From an uncultured Clostridia bacterium (lineage in GTDB: Bacteria; Bacillota; Clostridia; Oscillospirales; Ruminococcaceae), in assembly GCA_947627905.1 (NCBI GenBank), contig CANQXX010000015.1:1-44602 (forward strand): DNA of 44,602 bases. Reading direction: 5' to 3'. Both the position numbers and the translations under genes were made by a program. Every line of letters begins with the position of its first letter. Within the stretch, counting starts at the first letter, position 1. Shown here piece after piece: positions 24,923-35,100 of this stretch. The notes beneath the pieces were generated by a model. The model was given only the letters and a program-made list of their open reading frames with translations. It searched no databases and was not told where the DNA came from.

Positions 24923-24967
24923 CATAAAAATTCCCCGTCATGCAAAATGCTTTGCACGGCGGGGAAT
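24923..24967 (-). terminator. asnB terminator
   Basis: ATTCCCCG and CGGGGAAT arms (outer ends 24930 and 24967) with an inner GCAAA/TTTGC stem. On the minus strand TTTTTATGC follows. It lies 10 bases after the asnB stop. Confidence 0.9.
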
Positions 24968-24977
24968 AATATCATTT

Positions 24978-26816
24978 TTAACCGCATAATTCCGGGAAAT
25001 ATACTTTATACCATACCAGAAAGATGAATACCGTCCATATCTTGCGGCTGTTATCCGCTTTGCCGCTGCGGTGATCGTCAAGCAGCTTTATGAGCAGATC
25101 GGTATTGAAAAAGTGCTGTGCGGCAGGGGAGGTGAACCGATCTTTTATGATATTGTAATATTTGTCCTCCTTGAGCCATACTCTGATCGGAACAGGAAAA
25201 CCGAGTTTTTTCTTGTTTGCCGTCTGCGGTGGAGCGGAACGCAAAGCCGCTTTTCTCATGGCAAATTTTGTGTTTTCGTCGGTAACTCTGTATTTTGCAG
25301 GTATTTTTTCCGCCAGAGTCATAACTTCTTTATCAAGGAAAGGAACGCGAAGTTCCAGACTGTTTGCCATTGACATTTTATCTGCTTTGAGAAGAATATC
25401 TCCCGTCATCCATAGATGCAGGTCAAGATACTGCATTTTTGTTACCGGGTCTGCGTCCTTTACCTTATCGTAGAAAGGCTTTGTGATCTCCATAGCGTCC
25501 GAAGCGTCGGTCTTTATTTTGAGAAGCGCTTTGCGTTCCTTTTCACTGAACATATAAGCATTGCCAATGAAACGTTCTTCAAGGTCCTTTCCCCGGCGGA
25601 CAAGGAAATTAACGCCTCTTTTTGCAGGAAGTTTTGAAGCGGCAGCGCCTATAGCCCTCCTTATCGGTCGGGGGATAGCGTTATATGCAGGTACAGACAT
25701 AGGTTCTTTATAGATGTTGTATCCTCCGAAAATTTCGTCGGCGCCCTCGCCGGAAAGTACCACCTTTACATATTCCGAAGCCTTTTTGCATACGAAATAC
25801 AATGCTATGCACGACGGATCTGCCAGCGGTTCGTCCATGTGGTACTGAATTTTTTCAATGCTGTCCCAGTATTCTGCCGGAGAGATGACCTTGCTGATAT
25901 TTTCCTTGTGTATATATTTGGAAAATTCCTTTGCCCAGCCTATCTCGTTGTATTTTTCGTCCTCTCCGAAGCCTACCGTAAATGTTTTGTCCACATTTGC
26001 AACTGCGGCTACATAGCTTGAATCTACGCCGCTGGAAAGAAAACTGCCTACTTCAACATCGGAAATTTTATGCGCTTCTACGGAGTTTTTGAAAACGTCG
26101 GAAATTTCGTCCACCCAGTAGTCAAGATCGTGGCTGTCGTCCGGCTTAAATTCTATATCCCAGTAGCGCGAAACGGACAGCTTACCGTCAGAATATGTGA
26201 AATAATGAGCCGGAAGAAGTTTGAAAACATTCCTGAAAAATGTCTGTTCTGTCGGCGAATACTGGAAAGTAAGATAATTTTCAAGAGCAGTTTCGTTAAG
26301 CTCTTTTCTGAAATCAGGATGAACAAGGAATGCTTTTATTTCAGAGCCGAATATGAATGTATCGCCCATAACGGCATAATACATGGGCTTTATCCCGAAG
26401 AAATCCCTTGCTCCGAAAAGTTCTTTTTTTACCGTGTCCCATATGACGAATGCAAACATTCCTCTTAATTTATTAAGTATTCCTGTGCCGTATTCCTCAT
26501 AGCCGTGGATAAGTACTTCCGAATCGGTATTTGTCCTGAAAGTATGTCCTGCTTTTATAAGTTCTCCACGGATAGACTGATAATTGTATATCTCACCGTT
26601 GAAAAGCAGCACCTTGGTCTTATCCTCGTTGAAGATAGGCTGATCGCCCGATGATGAGATATCTATTATGCTGAGCCTGCGGAAGCCGAGAGCGATATTT
26701 TCGTCTATATATTTTCCTCCCGAATCTGGACCTCGGTGTTTTATTTTATCCATCATTTCTTCGATTATCTTGTTTGAATTATTTTTAGTATTTGTAAATC
26801 CGACAAAGCCGCACAT
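24978..26816 (-). CDS. asnB: Asparagine synthase, glutamine-hydrolysing
   Basis: A 612-residue AsnB making asparagine from aspartate, glutamine and ATP. The N-terminus MCGFVGF carries the catalytic Cys of the class II glutaminase domain (about 1-215; RGPDSGGKYI, LLFNGEIYNY). The synthetase domain has the ATP pyrophosphatase loop FLSSGVDSSYVA near 258-269 and the GEGADEIFGGY motif. GGAGGG lies upstream of ATG. It is a single-gene unit with its own promoter and terminator. Some relatives of this family modify peptidoglycan precursors, but nothing here points to that. Confidence 0.95.
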   Translation of the reverse strand: MCGFVGFTNTKNNSNKIIEEMMDKIKHRGPDSGGKYIDENIALGFRRLSIIDISSSGDQPIFNEDKTKVLLFNGEIYNYQSIRGELIKAGHTFRTNTDSEVLIHGYEEYGTGILNKLRGMFAFVIWDTVKKELFGARDFFGIKPMYYAVMGDTFIFGSEIKAFLVHPDFRKELNETALENYLTFQYSPTEQTFFRNVFKLLPAHYFTYSDGKLSVSRYWDIEFKPDDSHDLDYWVDEISDVFKNSVEAHKISDVEVGSFLSSGVDSSYVAAVANVDKTFTVGFGEDEKYNEIGWAKEFSKYIHKENISKVISPAEYWDSIEKIQYHMDEPLADPSCIALYFVCKKASEYVKVVLSGEGADEIFGGYNIYKEPMSVPAYNAIPRPIRRAIGAAASKLPAKRGVNFLVRRGKDLEERFIGNAYMFSEKERKALLKIKTDASDAMEITKPFYDKVKDADPVTKMQYLDLHLWMTGDILLKADKMSMANSLELRVPFLDKEVMTLAEKIPAKYRVTDENTKFAMRKAALRSAPPQTANKKKLGFPVPIRVWLKEDKYYNIIKDRFTSPAAQHFFNTDLLIKLLDDHRSGKADNSRKIWTVFIFLVWYKVYFPELCG

Positions 26817-26869
26817 AAAAACCCTCCATAAACGGAAAATAAAAAATTGCTAATTAAATATACTATTTT

Positions 26870-26898
26870 ATTATACTGCATTATTACCCGATTTGCAA
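26870..26898 (-). promoter_or_regulatory. asnB promoter
   Basis: Minus strand TTGCAA (26893-26898), 17 bases, TATAAT (26870-26875). Confidence 0.85.
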
Positions 26899-26952
26899 GT
26901 AAAAACGGTGAATTTTTTAATTCAGTGCCGCATATATGCTCCGGACCGCAAA

Positions 26953-26989
26953 GAAAAAGGCTTTTCCGTCAGATATAAACGGAAAAGCC
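26953..26989 (-). terminator. purA terminator
   Basis: GGCTTTTCCG (26959-26968) and CGGAAAAGCC (26980-26989); on the minus strand a TTTTTC run follows. It lies 12 bases after the purA stop. Confidence 0.9.
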
Positions 26990-27001
26990 GAATTTTTTCG
27001 A

Positions 27002-28314
<1,313 letters not shown>

Positions 28315-28349
28315 CCAAGCTATTTCCGGCAGATGCCGGACCGATAAAT

Positions 28350-28378
28350 ATTATATCAGAAAAAAATGTGTATGTCAA
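28350..28378 (-). promoter_or_regulatory. purA promoter
   Basis: Minus strand TTGACA (28373-28378), 17 bases, TATAAT (28350-28355). A CCGGCA/TGCCGG hairpin follows early in the leader. I do not see a PurR box or purine riboswitch. Confidence 0.9.
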
Positions 28379-28503
28379 CTTTTTTCCATAAATCCGTTTA
28401 AAAAATTTACCGGTATCATGTTCTTCTTCTTTTCCCAAATATTTTTATTTTTTCAGGAATAAAATCACCAAAGCTGTCAAAACTATGCTCGAGGTGAAAT
28501 TTT

Positions 28504-29265
28504 ATGAGCAATTCTAAGTTCAAGATCGGCAAGCTGTCCGGAAAAGGTCTTTTGATCGCCGCCGGGATATGCGTCCTCGCAGTAGGAGCTGCAGGATATT
28601 ATTCCTATACTTCTATTTCCGATAAACTTAATACCGAGCTGATCGGAAAAAACAGCGATACATTTTCCGCAGATGCGGACGAGGAAAATGCCGAAGGCGC
28701 TCCCGTTGACATCGGTCAGACGAACATCAGAAAACCGGCGGAAACTTCCGCTCCGTCAAAGACAGAAGCTCCTGCGGAATCGGCAGCTGTTACAACAGCA
28801 GTTCCGAAAGAAACGGAAACTTCGGAAAAGGAGACCGAATCGGCTCCTTCTGCAATGGTAAGACCGCTGAACGGAGAGGTGATAAACATTTTTTCCGACG
28901 GAGAGCTGGTGAAGTCCAAAACGCTTAATGTCTGGAAAACTCACGACGGCGTTGACATTGCCGGTGCTCCCGGTGAAAAAGTCAAAAGTATGACCGGTGG
29001 GACCGTAAAGACCGTATGTGAAGATCAGCTTCTTGGGGTATGCGTTATCATTGACCACGGCAGCGGACTTGAAGGCTGGTACTGCGGACTGAGCAAGGAC
29101 GTCCCTGTTGCCGAGGGACAGGACGTTTCTGCCGGAACGGTCATAGGTTCTGTTGGAAATACTGCTGAAAGCGAGATCAGCGAGGAATCACATCTCCATT
29201 TCGCCGTAAAGAAAAACGGAGAGTGGATAGATCCTATCGCACTTATTTCCGGAGAGGGAAGCTGA
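28504..29265 (+). CDS. Membrane-anchored M23 peptidase-like protein, probable SpoIIQ
   Basis: A 253-residue protein with one N-terminal membrane segment (about 16-37), a Thr/Glu/Ala-rich linker (about 55-118) and a LytM/M23 domain. The zinc-site motifs THDGVDIAG (about 146) and HLHF (about 229) are intact. The layout fits SpoIIQ, the forespore protein that binds SpoIIIAH across the intermembrane space; clostridial SpoIIQ often keeps the zinc ligands that B. subtilis lost. GAGGTG lies upstream of ATG. I could not fit a convincing sigma-F promoter. A general M23 endopeptidase is the alternative. Confidence 0.75.
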   Translation: MSNSKFKIGKLSGKGLLIAAGICVLAVGAAGYYSYTSISDKLNTELIGKNSDTFSADADEENAEGAPVDIGQTNIRKPAETSAPSKTEAPAESAAVTTAVPKETETSEKETESAPSAMVRPLNGEVINIFSDGELVKSKTLNVWKTHDGVDIAGAPGEKVKSMTGGTVKTVCEDQLLGVCVIIDHGSGLEGWYCGLSKDVPVAEGQDVSAGTVIGSVGNTAESEISEESHLHFAVKKNGEWIDPIALISGEGS

Positions 29266-29296
29266 CGCTCCGGCGGGAATTTATTGCAGAAAGAAC

Positions 29297-29333
29297 AGAA
29301 GTCCTTTCATTCTGAAAGGACTTCTTTCTTTTA
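29297..29333. terminator. Bidirectional terminator between spoIIQ-like gene and feoA
   Basis: 13-bp arms AGAAGTCCTTTCA/TGAAAGGACTTCT at 29297-29309 and 29313-29325, T-rich on the plus side. It serves the convergent genes. Confidence 0.9.
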
Positions 29334-29561
29334 TTCTACCAGTATTTTTGAACTGTCCTCTTCACGGAGCGCTATTACCGCTCCCCGTATAAGGTAAGCA
29401 ATGGGATCTCCCGAAGGACTTCTTTGCAGACAAAGCACTGATGTGCCTTCTATAAGTCCCATATCCTGCAAACGGCGGCGCATGCTTCCGTCATTAAGCA
29501 GCGTTTTTACCCTTGCAGAAGTGCCTTCACGCATATTATGCAGCGTCTTTGCTGTATTCAT
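29331..29561 (-). CDS. feoA: FeoA-domain protein, stand-alone
   Basis: A 76-residue FeoA with the SH3-like pattern REGTSARVKTLLNDGSMRRRLQDMGLIEGTSVLCLQRSPSGDPIAYLIRG. FeoA normally assists the FeoB ferrous iron channel at the membrane. No feoB is adjacent: downstream is the convergent SpoIIQ-like gene and upstream a divergent DUF4830 gene. ATG at 29561 is chosen over TTG 29567. As in purA, AAAGGAG is separated from the start by a hairpin. Confidence 0.9.
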   Translation of the reverse strand: MNTAKTLHNMREGTSARVKTLLNDGSMRRRLQDMGLIEGTSVLCLQRSPSGDPIAYLIRGAVIALREEDSSKILVE

Positions 29562-29596
29562 AATCAAGTTATGCCGACCGGCGGCATATCTCCTTT
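29562..29596 (-). promoter_or_regulatory. feoA start region: Shine-Dalgarno and ATG separated by a hairpin
   Basis: On the minus strand AAAGGAG (29590-29596), AT, hairpin ATGCCG-CCGGT-CGGCAT (29571-29587), then nine bases to ATG at 29561. Linear spacing is 28, or about 11 with the hairpin folded. An in-hairpin ATG could also start a 7-codon peptide (MPPVGIT), but it sits only 2 bases from the Shine-Dalgarno. Confidence 0.55.
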
Positions 29597-29760
29597 CAGA
29601 TGTTTAAGTAGTGATCGTCAATTGTTTTACAGCCCTAAAAAACCTTTCAAGACCTATATTAAATTATGCCGGAAAAATTTTAATGACACTGTAAAACTTG
29701 TACTTTTTAAGGACTTGCCTGCATAAATATTAAACAAATGCTGCAAAGGAGCTGTTAAAC

Positions 29761-30258
29761 GTGAGCAAAAGTTCATCAAATCAAGGATTTAAAATAATTT
29801 TGTTTCTGATACTTGCTGCCGCAGCGGCTGCTGCACTTATTTTCTTTTCAAAGGCAAAGGACGAATCGGAAGCTGATGAGATGTTTACAATGCCTACCAA
29901 CGCAATGCGCGTAGAATTTCTTAACCGTCAGGGCTGGATCGTAAAGCCCGAGCCTGTTTCAAAGGACGAAGTCATAGTTCCGTCTGTATTTGACGGCGTT
30001 TACGAGGAATATGCCGCTCTTCAGAAGGAGCAGGGCTTCGATCTTGAGAAATTTGCCGGCAGGGAAGTCACGGTCATCAAGTATCAGGTGCTCAACTATC
30101 CCGACTACCCCGACAACGTCACCGCCGTTATGATGATATGCGACGATCGGCTTATAGGCGGCGATATTTCCATGACCGGAGAAAACGGATTTACCGTACC
30201 TCTTATTTCTCTTTCCGCTCAGACGTTCCTTACGGAAAGCAATATTCCGGAGCAATGA
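29761..30258 (+). CDS. DUF4830 family membrane-anchored protein
   Basis: A 165-residue protein with one N-terminal membrane segment (about 11-30, Ala-rich) and an extracytoplasmic domain. The segments MRVEFLNRQGWIVKPEPVSKDEV, PSVFDGVYEEYAALQKEQGFDLEKFAGREV and VLNYPDYPDNVTAVMMICDDRLIGGDI match the DUF4830 pattern of Clostridia. Function is unknown. GTG start with AAAGGAG 9 bases upstream. It faces birA convergently. Confidence 0.8.
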   Translation: MSKSSSNQGFKIILFLILAAAAAAALIFFSKAKDESEADEMFTMPTNAMRVEFLNRQGWIVKPEPVSKDEVIVPSVFDGVYEEYAALQKEQGFDLEKFAGREVTVIKYQVLNYPDYPDNVTAVMMICDDRLIGGDISMTGENGFTVPLISLSAQTFLTESNIPEQ

Positions 30259-30264
30259 CGCAGA

Positions 30265-30355
30265 AAAAAATCCCGCAGGCGGAAATTTTCCTCGCCGCCT
30301 GCGGAAAGTATAAAACACCGGGCAAAGGTCGGATAAAGCCTTTGTGCGGTGTTTT
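30265..30355. terminator. Two tandem hairpins between convergent DUF4830 and birA genes
   Basis: CCGCAGGCGG/CCGCCTGCGG (30272-30281, 30295-30304) has a T7 run only on the minus strand, so it suits birA. AAAACACCG/CGGTGTTTT (30312-30320, 30347-30355) with an inner CAAAGG/CCTTTG stem has T-rich ends on both sides and suits both genes. Confidence 0.85.
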
Positions 30356-30361
30356 GTATTT

Positions 30362-31330
30362 TTATTCAGCCAGTCTTACCGTTCCCGACATAAGCGCCTT
30401 TTCTTCGCCGCTTGCCGTGCGGACGAGCAGTCTGCCTATCTCGTCTATGCCCGTGCAGTCCATTATCTCGGAAACGTCATTGTGTATCACTTCAATGCGT
30501 CTGCCTATCACGTTTGAACGTCTGCGGTACTCGTCCATGAAACTTTTTTCTTTCACTGTAGCAAGACGTTCTTCGAGGCAGTTCAGTATTTCCGCCGCAA
30601 GGACGCTCCTTGATACCGGTGCGTTTGTTTCCATTTTTATCGAAGTTGCTGTGTCTGCAATAGCTTTCGGAAAGGATACGTTCTGTACGTTCACTCCTAT
30701 GCCGACTATGGCATATTCCAGACCGCCCTGTTCAACATTTACCGACGCTTCGGTAAGTATGCCGCAGAGCTTTTTATTGCCTGCATAAATATCGTTTACC
30801 CATTTTATTTTACATTCCAGTCCGGAAACATTTTCTATGGCTTCCGCAACTGCGACTGCCGCGCAGGACGTTATCAGCAGGGAATGTTCCCCCGATAATT
30901 CGGGGCGCAGCACTATGCTCATATAAATGCCCATTCCAAGAGGAGCGTAGAAAGATCTTCCCATTCTGCCTTTTCCGTGAGTCTGTGTTTCGGAAATAAC
31001 TGTAGTACCGTGTACTGCTCCGAGCTGAGCCAGACTTTTGGCAAAATTATTGGTAGAATCAACGGTCTTGAACACATCTATCTTTCTTCCGAGGGCTTTC
31101 GTGCGGAGATTCGGCACAATAGACTGTTCGCTAAGAAAATCGCTTTCTTCCGAAAGGCAGTAGCCCCTGTTTGTCACGGCACAGATAGAATATCCTTCCT
31201 CACGCAGGGATTTTACCGCTTTCCATACTGCGCTGCGCGTCATTCCAACGCTGCGCGCTATCTCGCTTCCGGAAACGCTTTTTCCTTTATTTTCCTCCAA
31301 AACCGCCAAAACTCGTTCTTTCAACGGCAT
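30362..31330 (-). CDS. birA: Bifunctional biotin ligase/biotin operon repressor
   Basis: A 322-residue group II BirA. The N-terminal winged helix (GKSVSGSEIARSVGMTRSAVWKAVKSLREEGY) binds DNA. The ligase core has the biotinyl-AMP loop GKGRMGRSFYAP and KWVNDIYAGNKKLCGIL, and the C-terminal SH3-like domain includes MDCTGIDEIGRLLV. It attaches biotin to carboxylase carrier domains. ATG at 31330 follows GGAGG by 9 bases; the upstream frame to 31360 is not needed. No biotin gene or operator is visible nearby. Bases 31331-31580 to ytaF hold two GTAAGTTATT copies (31370-31379 and 31430-31439), otherwise nothing recognised. Confidence 0.95.
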   Translation of the reverse strand: MPLKERVLAVLEENKGKSVSGSEIARSVGMTRSAVWKAVKSLREEGYSICAVTNRGYCLSEESDFLSEQSIVPNLRTKALGRKIDVFKTVDSTNNFAKSLAQLGAVHGTTVISETQTHGKGRMGRSFYAPLGMGIYMSIVLRPELSGEHSLLITSCAAVAVAEAIENVSGLECKIKWVNDIYAGNKKLCGILTEASVNVEQGGLEYAIVGIGVNVQNVSFPKAIADTATSIKMETNAPVSRSVLAAEILNCLEERLATVKEKSFMDEYRRRSNVIGRRIEVIHNDVSEIMDCTGIDEIGRLLVRTASGEEKALMSGTVRLAE

Positions 31331-31580
31331 TTTCAACACCTCCGATTTTGATCGAAACACAATAAATGTAGTAAGTTATTTTTCTGCGACGATATAAATA
31401 TGTAAAAGATCTGAAGGATGCTCAGAACTGTAAGTTATTCCAAAAAAGGAAATTCTTACATGAACAATATATAGAATAGCACATTTTTCGCGATTAGTCA
31501 ATCACCTTTTTAAAATTTTATCATAAAATGTTAGTAATTTATCCTGCAATGGAAATATTTTCAAAAGGTATGATAATTTT

Positions 31581-32180
31581 ATGATAAAAATACTGCTTCT
31601 GGTATTTGCCGTGTCTGTGGACGGTTTTGCCGCCGCTCTCGGAATGGGCAGCGCAGGTATAAAGATACCGTTTCGTTCAGCATTGGTGATAAGTTTTACG
31701 GGAACGCTTTTTCTTGTTCTTTCGGCAGCACTGTCGGGGGCTGCAAGGTTTGCCGTTCCGGAAAGAGCCTGCGGTATGATCTCATTTATCCTGCTGACGG
31801 CGCTTGGTGTTTTCGATCTGCTGAAAAATTTCCTTAAAGACCTCGTTTTCAAAAACAAAAATGGAAGTAATAATCCCGCCGTGCTTTTGTTTGACGGCAC
31901 AGCCGCCGACAAGGACGGTTCAAAAAGCATTTCCGTAAAAGAAGCCGCTGCTCTGTCTGTAGCTTTGTCGGCGGATTCTGCCGTTACCGGTATAAGCGCC
32001 GGATTTGGCAGCAGGGGAATAGCTTTGCTTGCCGCTTTGTCCTTTGCTGTCGGTCTGCTGTCGGTAATGATAGGTCAGAAGCTCGGCAAAATAGCGTTTT
32101 CCCTTATCAATAAGGATCTTGGCTGGATATGCGGAGCGGCTCTTATAGCGCTTGCGATACTTAATCTGTGCGGAATATGA
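31581..32180 (+). CDS. ytaF: YtaF-like sporulation membrane protein (MntP superfamily)
   Basis: A 199-residue protein with about six membrane segments in two halves, each with an Asp-containing motif: FAVSVDGFAAALGMGSAGIKIP and ALSVALSADSAVTGISAGFG. This is the MntP/YtaF pattern, and length fits YtaF, a conserved sporulation-associated membrane protein of spore formers. Transport activity is inferred only from the relation to MntP. Confidence 0.85.
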   Translation: MIKILLLVFAVSVDGFAAALGMGSAGIKIPFRSALVISFTGTLFLVLSAALSGAARFAVPERACGMISFILLTALGVFDLLKNFLKDLVFKNKNGSNNPAVLLFDGTAADKDGSKSISVKEAAALSVALSADSAVTGISAGFGSRGIALLAALSFAVGLLSVMIGQKLGKIAFSLINKDLGWICGAALIALAILNLCGI

Positions 32181-32201
32181 TAAAATTTCCGTGTAAATAT
32201 A

Positions 32202-32230
32202 TTGCTTTTGCTCCAAAAATATTGTATAAT
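32202..32230 (+). promoter_or_regulatory. pheA promoter
   Basis: TTGCTT (32202-32207), 17 bases, TATAAT (32225-32230). No attenuator or T-box is visible in the 31-base leader. Confidence 0.8.
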
Positions 32231-32261
32231 CTTCTTGTAATGCTTTTTTGGAGGAATACCA

Positions 32262-33380
32262 ATGAACCTGAACGAACTCAGAGACCGTATCGACGTTATT
32301 GACAGCGAAATACTTAAACTGTTTACCGACAGAATGGACGTCTGCCGCGCCGTTGCGGAATTTAAAAAGGAAAATAATCTTCCCGTCATGCAGGGCGGAC
32401 GGGAAAAACAGGTAATAGAACGCGTCCGCAGAAATGCTCCTGACGACTTGAAGGACGGAGCGGCAATGCTTTTCCAGAATATAATGGATATAAGCAAATG
32501 TATCCAGAATATGGAGATAGAACATGATACCCGGCTTTTCTCACCCGAACCGTTTGTTCCTGAAAAAGCAGGAAAAATTGCCTGTCAGGGAACTGCCGGA
32601 GCTTATTCCGAAGCTGCGTGCAAAAAACTTTTCGGGGACAAGCCTGCTGTTTTTTACACCTCTTTTGAGGACGTTTTCAACGCCGTTGAAACAGGCGAAG
32701 CGGATTTCGGGCTTCTTCCGCTGGAAAATTCCACAATAGGCAATATATCCGAGACATATGAGCTTATGTCAAAGCATAATTTCAATATCTGTTCTCTTGT
32801 CCGTGTTGAGATAACTCATTGCCTTGCTGCCGTAAAAGGCGCTTCCGCCGGTACTGTAAAATATGTTTATTCCAAGGAAGAGGCTCTTGAACAGTGTTCA
32901 AAATTTATAAAGGAAAACGGTCTTATACGCCGTGAGTATGCAAACACGGCTCTTTCCGCCGAGCTTGTCCGCGAAAAGAATGATCCGTCCATAGCCTGCA
33001 TATGCTCAAAGCAATGCGCCGAGCTGTATGGTCTGGAAATATTGAATGACCGCATTGCTGACGCTTATCCGAATTATACCCGTTTTATATGTTTTTCAAA
33101 AGAATACATATCTCCGGAGGACGCCGATACTATAACCGTTTGTGTGACCATTCCGGATACTCCCGGTTCATTGTACCGTATGCTTACAAAGTTCTATGTT
33201 GCGGGACTTAATCTTTCCAAGATAGAAAGCAAAAATATTGCCGGAAGTGATTTTGAAGTAATGTTCTATCTGGATTTCAAGGGAAGCTGCACCGATCCGA
33301 AAGTAGTTGCCCTGCTCCATGATCTTGAAAACGAAATGAGCTTTTTCAGATTTATGGGAAGCTTCAAAGAGGTAATGTAA
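32262..33380 (+). CDS. pheA: Chorismate mutase-prephenate dehydratase (P-protein)
   Basis: A 372-residue bifunctional enzyme converting chorismate to prephenate and then phenylpyruvate. An AroQ chorismate mutase domain (about 1-85; LRDRIDVIDSEILKLFTDRM) is followed by prephenate dehydratase (about 105-280; CQGTAGAYSEAACKKLF, LPLENSTIGNISETYELM, PNYTRFICF) and a C-terminal ACT domain (about 287-372; VTIPDTPGSLYRMLTKF). The ACT domain normally gives phenylalanine feedback inhibition; the usual ESRP is ESKN here. GGAGG lies before ATG. It precedes ispD by 12 bases, so the three genes may be one operon. Confidence 0.97.
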   Translation: MNLNELRDRIDVIDSEILKLFTDRMDVCRAVAEFKKENNLPVMQGGREKQVIERVRRNAPDDLKDGAAMLFQNIMDISKCIQNMEIEHDTRLFSPEPFVPEKAGKIACQGTAGAYSEAACKKLFGDKPAVFYTSFEDVFNAVETGEADFGLLPLENSTIGNISETYELMSKHNFNICSLVRVEITHCLAAVKGASAGTVKYVYSKEEALEQCSKFIKENGLIRREYANTALSAELVREKNDPSIACICSKQCAELYGLEILNDRIADAYPNYTRFICFSKEYISPEDADTITVCVTIPDTPGSLYRMLTKFYVAGLNLSKIESKNIAGSDFEVMFYLDFKGSCTDPKVVALLHDLENEMSFFRFMGSFKEVM

Positions 33381-33392
33381 AGGAGTTTTCGT

Positions 33393-34088
33393 ATGTCCGA
33401 TATATCAGTATCCGTTATCATAGCCTGCGGAGGAAATTCCTCCCGTATGGAGGGGATAAACAAACAGCTTGCGGAGATATGCGGTATCCCGGTAGTTATC
33501 CGTTCCATGCTGGCATTTGAAGCGATCGACGAGGTCACGGAAATAATTGCGGCGGCAAGAGAAAAGGATATCCCCGAAATAGAACGCCTTGCCAAAGAAT
33601 ATAACGTTACAAAATTCAGGCTTGCGGTAAGCGGCGGGGAGACGCGCCAGCAGTCGGTTTTCAACGCATTCATGCAGACCGATAAGGCAACGAGGTACAT
33701 TGCCGTGCATGACGGAGCGCGTCCGCTTGTCTCGCCGGAGCATATAAGGAAATGTATCAAGGACGCTTCGGTATTCGGCGGAGCTATACTGGGAGTTCCT
33801 GTAAAAGATACTCTGAAAGTTGTGAACGGCGGCCTTATCACCGACACTCCCGACAGAAGAAGCCTTTATGCCGCCCAGACGCCGCAGATATTCAGACGGG
33901 ACGTGTATGTAAAGGGAATAAACTTTGCACGCGATCACGAACTTGATTTTACCGATGACTGCCAGCTTGCGGAAGCTGTGGGAGTAAAAATATGCGTTTC
34001 ACCGTCGGATCATACCAATATAAAAATTACTACACGGGAAGATATTGATATTGCGGAAGCCTTTCTTAAACGGAGGGAAAATTTATGA
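33393..34088 (+). CDS. ispD: 2-C-methyl-D-erythritol 4-phosphate cytidylyltransferase
   Basis: A 231-residue IspD of the non-mevalonate isoprenoid pathway, coupling MEP to CTP. The nucleotide-binding loop is [16 protein letters not shown] (Cys-Gly where most have Ala-Gly-Gly), with [18 protein letters not shown] and the C-terminal [16 protein letters not shown] lies upstream. The stop overlaps the ispF start. Confidence 0.95.
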   Translation: MSDISVSVIIACGGNSSRMEGINKQLAEICGIPVVIRSMLAFEAIDEVTEIIAAAREKDIPEIERLAKEYNVTKFRLAVSGGETRQQSVFNAFMQTDKATRYIAVHDGARPLVSPEHIRKCIKDASVFGGAILGVPVKDTLKVVNGGLITDTPDRRSLYAAQTPQIFRRDVYVKGINFARDHELDFTDDCQLAEAVGVKICVSPSDHTNIKITTREDIDIAEAFLKRRENL

Positions 34089-34564
34089 TGCGCATTGGTC
34101 ACGGATATGACGTCCACAGGCTTTCGGAGGGGAGAAAGCTGATCCTCGGCGGAACAGAGATCCCCTATGAAAAAGGCTTGCTGGGACATTCTGACGCAGA
34201 TGTTCTTGTCCATGCGGTAATGGACGCACTTCTCGGCGCTCTTGCCCTTGGAGATATAGGAAAGCATTTTCCGGACACCGATCCTTTATATGAGGGCGCA
34301 GACAGTATCGGACTGCTTAAAAAAGTAAAAGGAATAATTTCCGGGCAGGGATATTCCGTAGAAAATATTGACAGTACAATAATATGTCAGGCTCCAAAAC
34401 TTTCGGGATATATCATTGAAATGCGCAAAAACATAGCCTCTGCGCTTGAATGTGACATTTCTCAGATAAGCGTGAAAGCCACGACCGAGGAAGGACTTGG
34501 TTTTTCCGGAGCAAAGGAGGGCATAGCCGCTCATGCGGTGTGTCTTTTGAGGAAAAATGCATAA
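34085..34564 (+). CDS. ispF: 2-C-methyl-D-erythritol 2,4-cyclodiphosphate synthase
   Basis: A 159-residue IspF, the step after IspE in the MEP pathway. Metal ligands are visible in [10 protein letters not shown] and [31 protein letters not shown] and [23 protein letters not shown] complete the family pattern. ATG overlaps the ispD stop by 4 bases, with GGAGG 8 bases upstream; a second ATG follows directly. Confidence 0.97.
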   Translation: MMRIGHGYDVHRLSEGRKLILGGTEIPYEKGLLGHSDADVLVHAVMDALLGALALGDIGKHFPDTDPLYEGADSIGLLKKVKGIISGQGYSVENIDSTIICQAPKLSGYIIEMRKNIASALECDISQISVKATTEEGLGFSGAKEGIAAHAVCLLRKNA

Positions 34565-34572
34565 AAAACGCC

Positions 34573-34622
34573 TTAAAGCCGTGTCATAACTCCGTATCCG
34601 GCGTTCTGACGCGGCTTTTAAA
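34573..34622 (+). terminator. Terminator after ispF
   Basis: TTAAAGCCG...GTCA pairs with TGAC...CGGCTTTTAA around a 20-base loop. It separates ispF from the convergent DUF378 gene. Confidence 0.7.
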
Positions 34623-34644
34623 GCTGTGTGATGATCGTTTATGC

Positions 34645-34851
34645 TCAGCTTCTTGCTGTTACTCTGTCGTTCTTGAAAAGCAGAGTAATGCACCATATAG
34701 CGGAAAGCGCTACAACTACATAGACGATCCTGCTGAGTATTGCGCCCGTACCGCCGAACAGCCATGCCACAAGGTCAAAGCTGAAGATACCTACGAGACC
34801 CCAGTTGAGTCCTCCGATAATAAGCAGCGTAAGTGCGATCTTATCAAGCAT
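34645..34851 (-). CDS. DUF378 small membrane protein
   Basis: A 68-residue protein with two membrane segments (KIALTLLIIGGLNWGLVGIF and SRIVYVVVALSAIWCITLLF), matching DUF378. The GGLNWGLVG motif is characteristic. Function is unknown. ATG at 34851 follows AAAGGGTGA; a GTG at 34860 is part of that ribosome binding site. Confidence 0.85.
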   Translation of the reverse strand: MLDKIALTLLIIGGLNWGLVGIFSFDLVAWLFGGTGAILSRIVYVVVALSAIWCITLLFKNDRVTARS

Positions 34852-34990
34852 TTTATTCACCCTTTCATTATACTATGCTCTTATGCCACACGGCTGTGTG
34901 GCGCGGCTTTGCCGCCAAGAGCTGCTGTTTATGATCTTTCCGCATATCAGACGTGATAGCGCCTGAAATTTAGAAAAAGCATATTGAAAA

Positions 34991-35024
34991 GCAAAAACTC
35001 TCGGAAGAATATACTTCCGAGAGT
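34991..35024 (-). terminator. Terminator of the LCP-like gene
   Basis: ACTCTCGGAAG (34997-35007) and CTTCCGAGAGT (35014-35024), followed on the minus strand by TTTTTGC. Confidence 0.9.
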
Positions 35025-35100
35025 ATTATTTGATATTCCTGCGTTTTTATTCGCAGCAGATATTTTAATAAAATGAGACGTAAAATTCCATATAACGGGT

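Noticed and set aside
28385-28500. Sigma-F promoter for the SpoIIQ-like gene
   Set aside because: A GGAATAAAAT stretch resembles the -10, but no GYATA -35 lies at the right distance and the -10 misses a key A.
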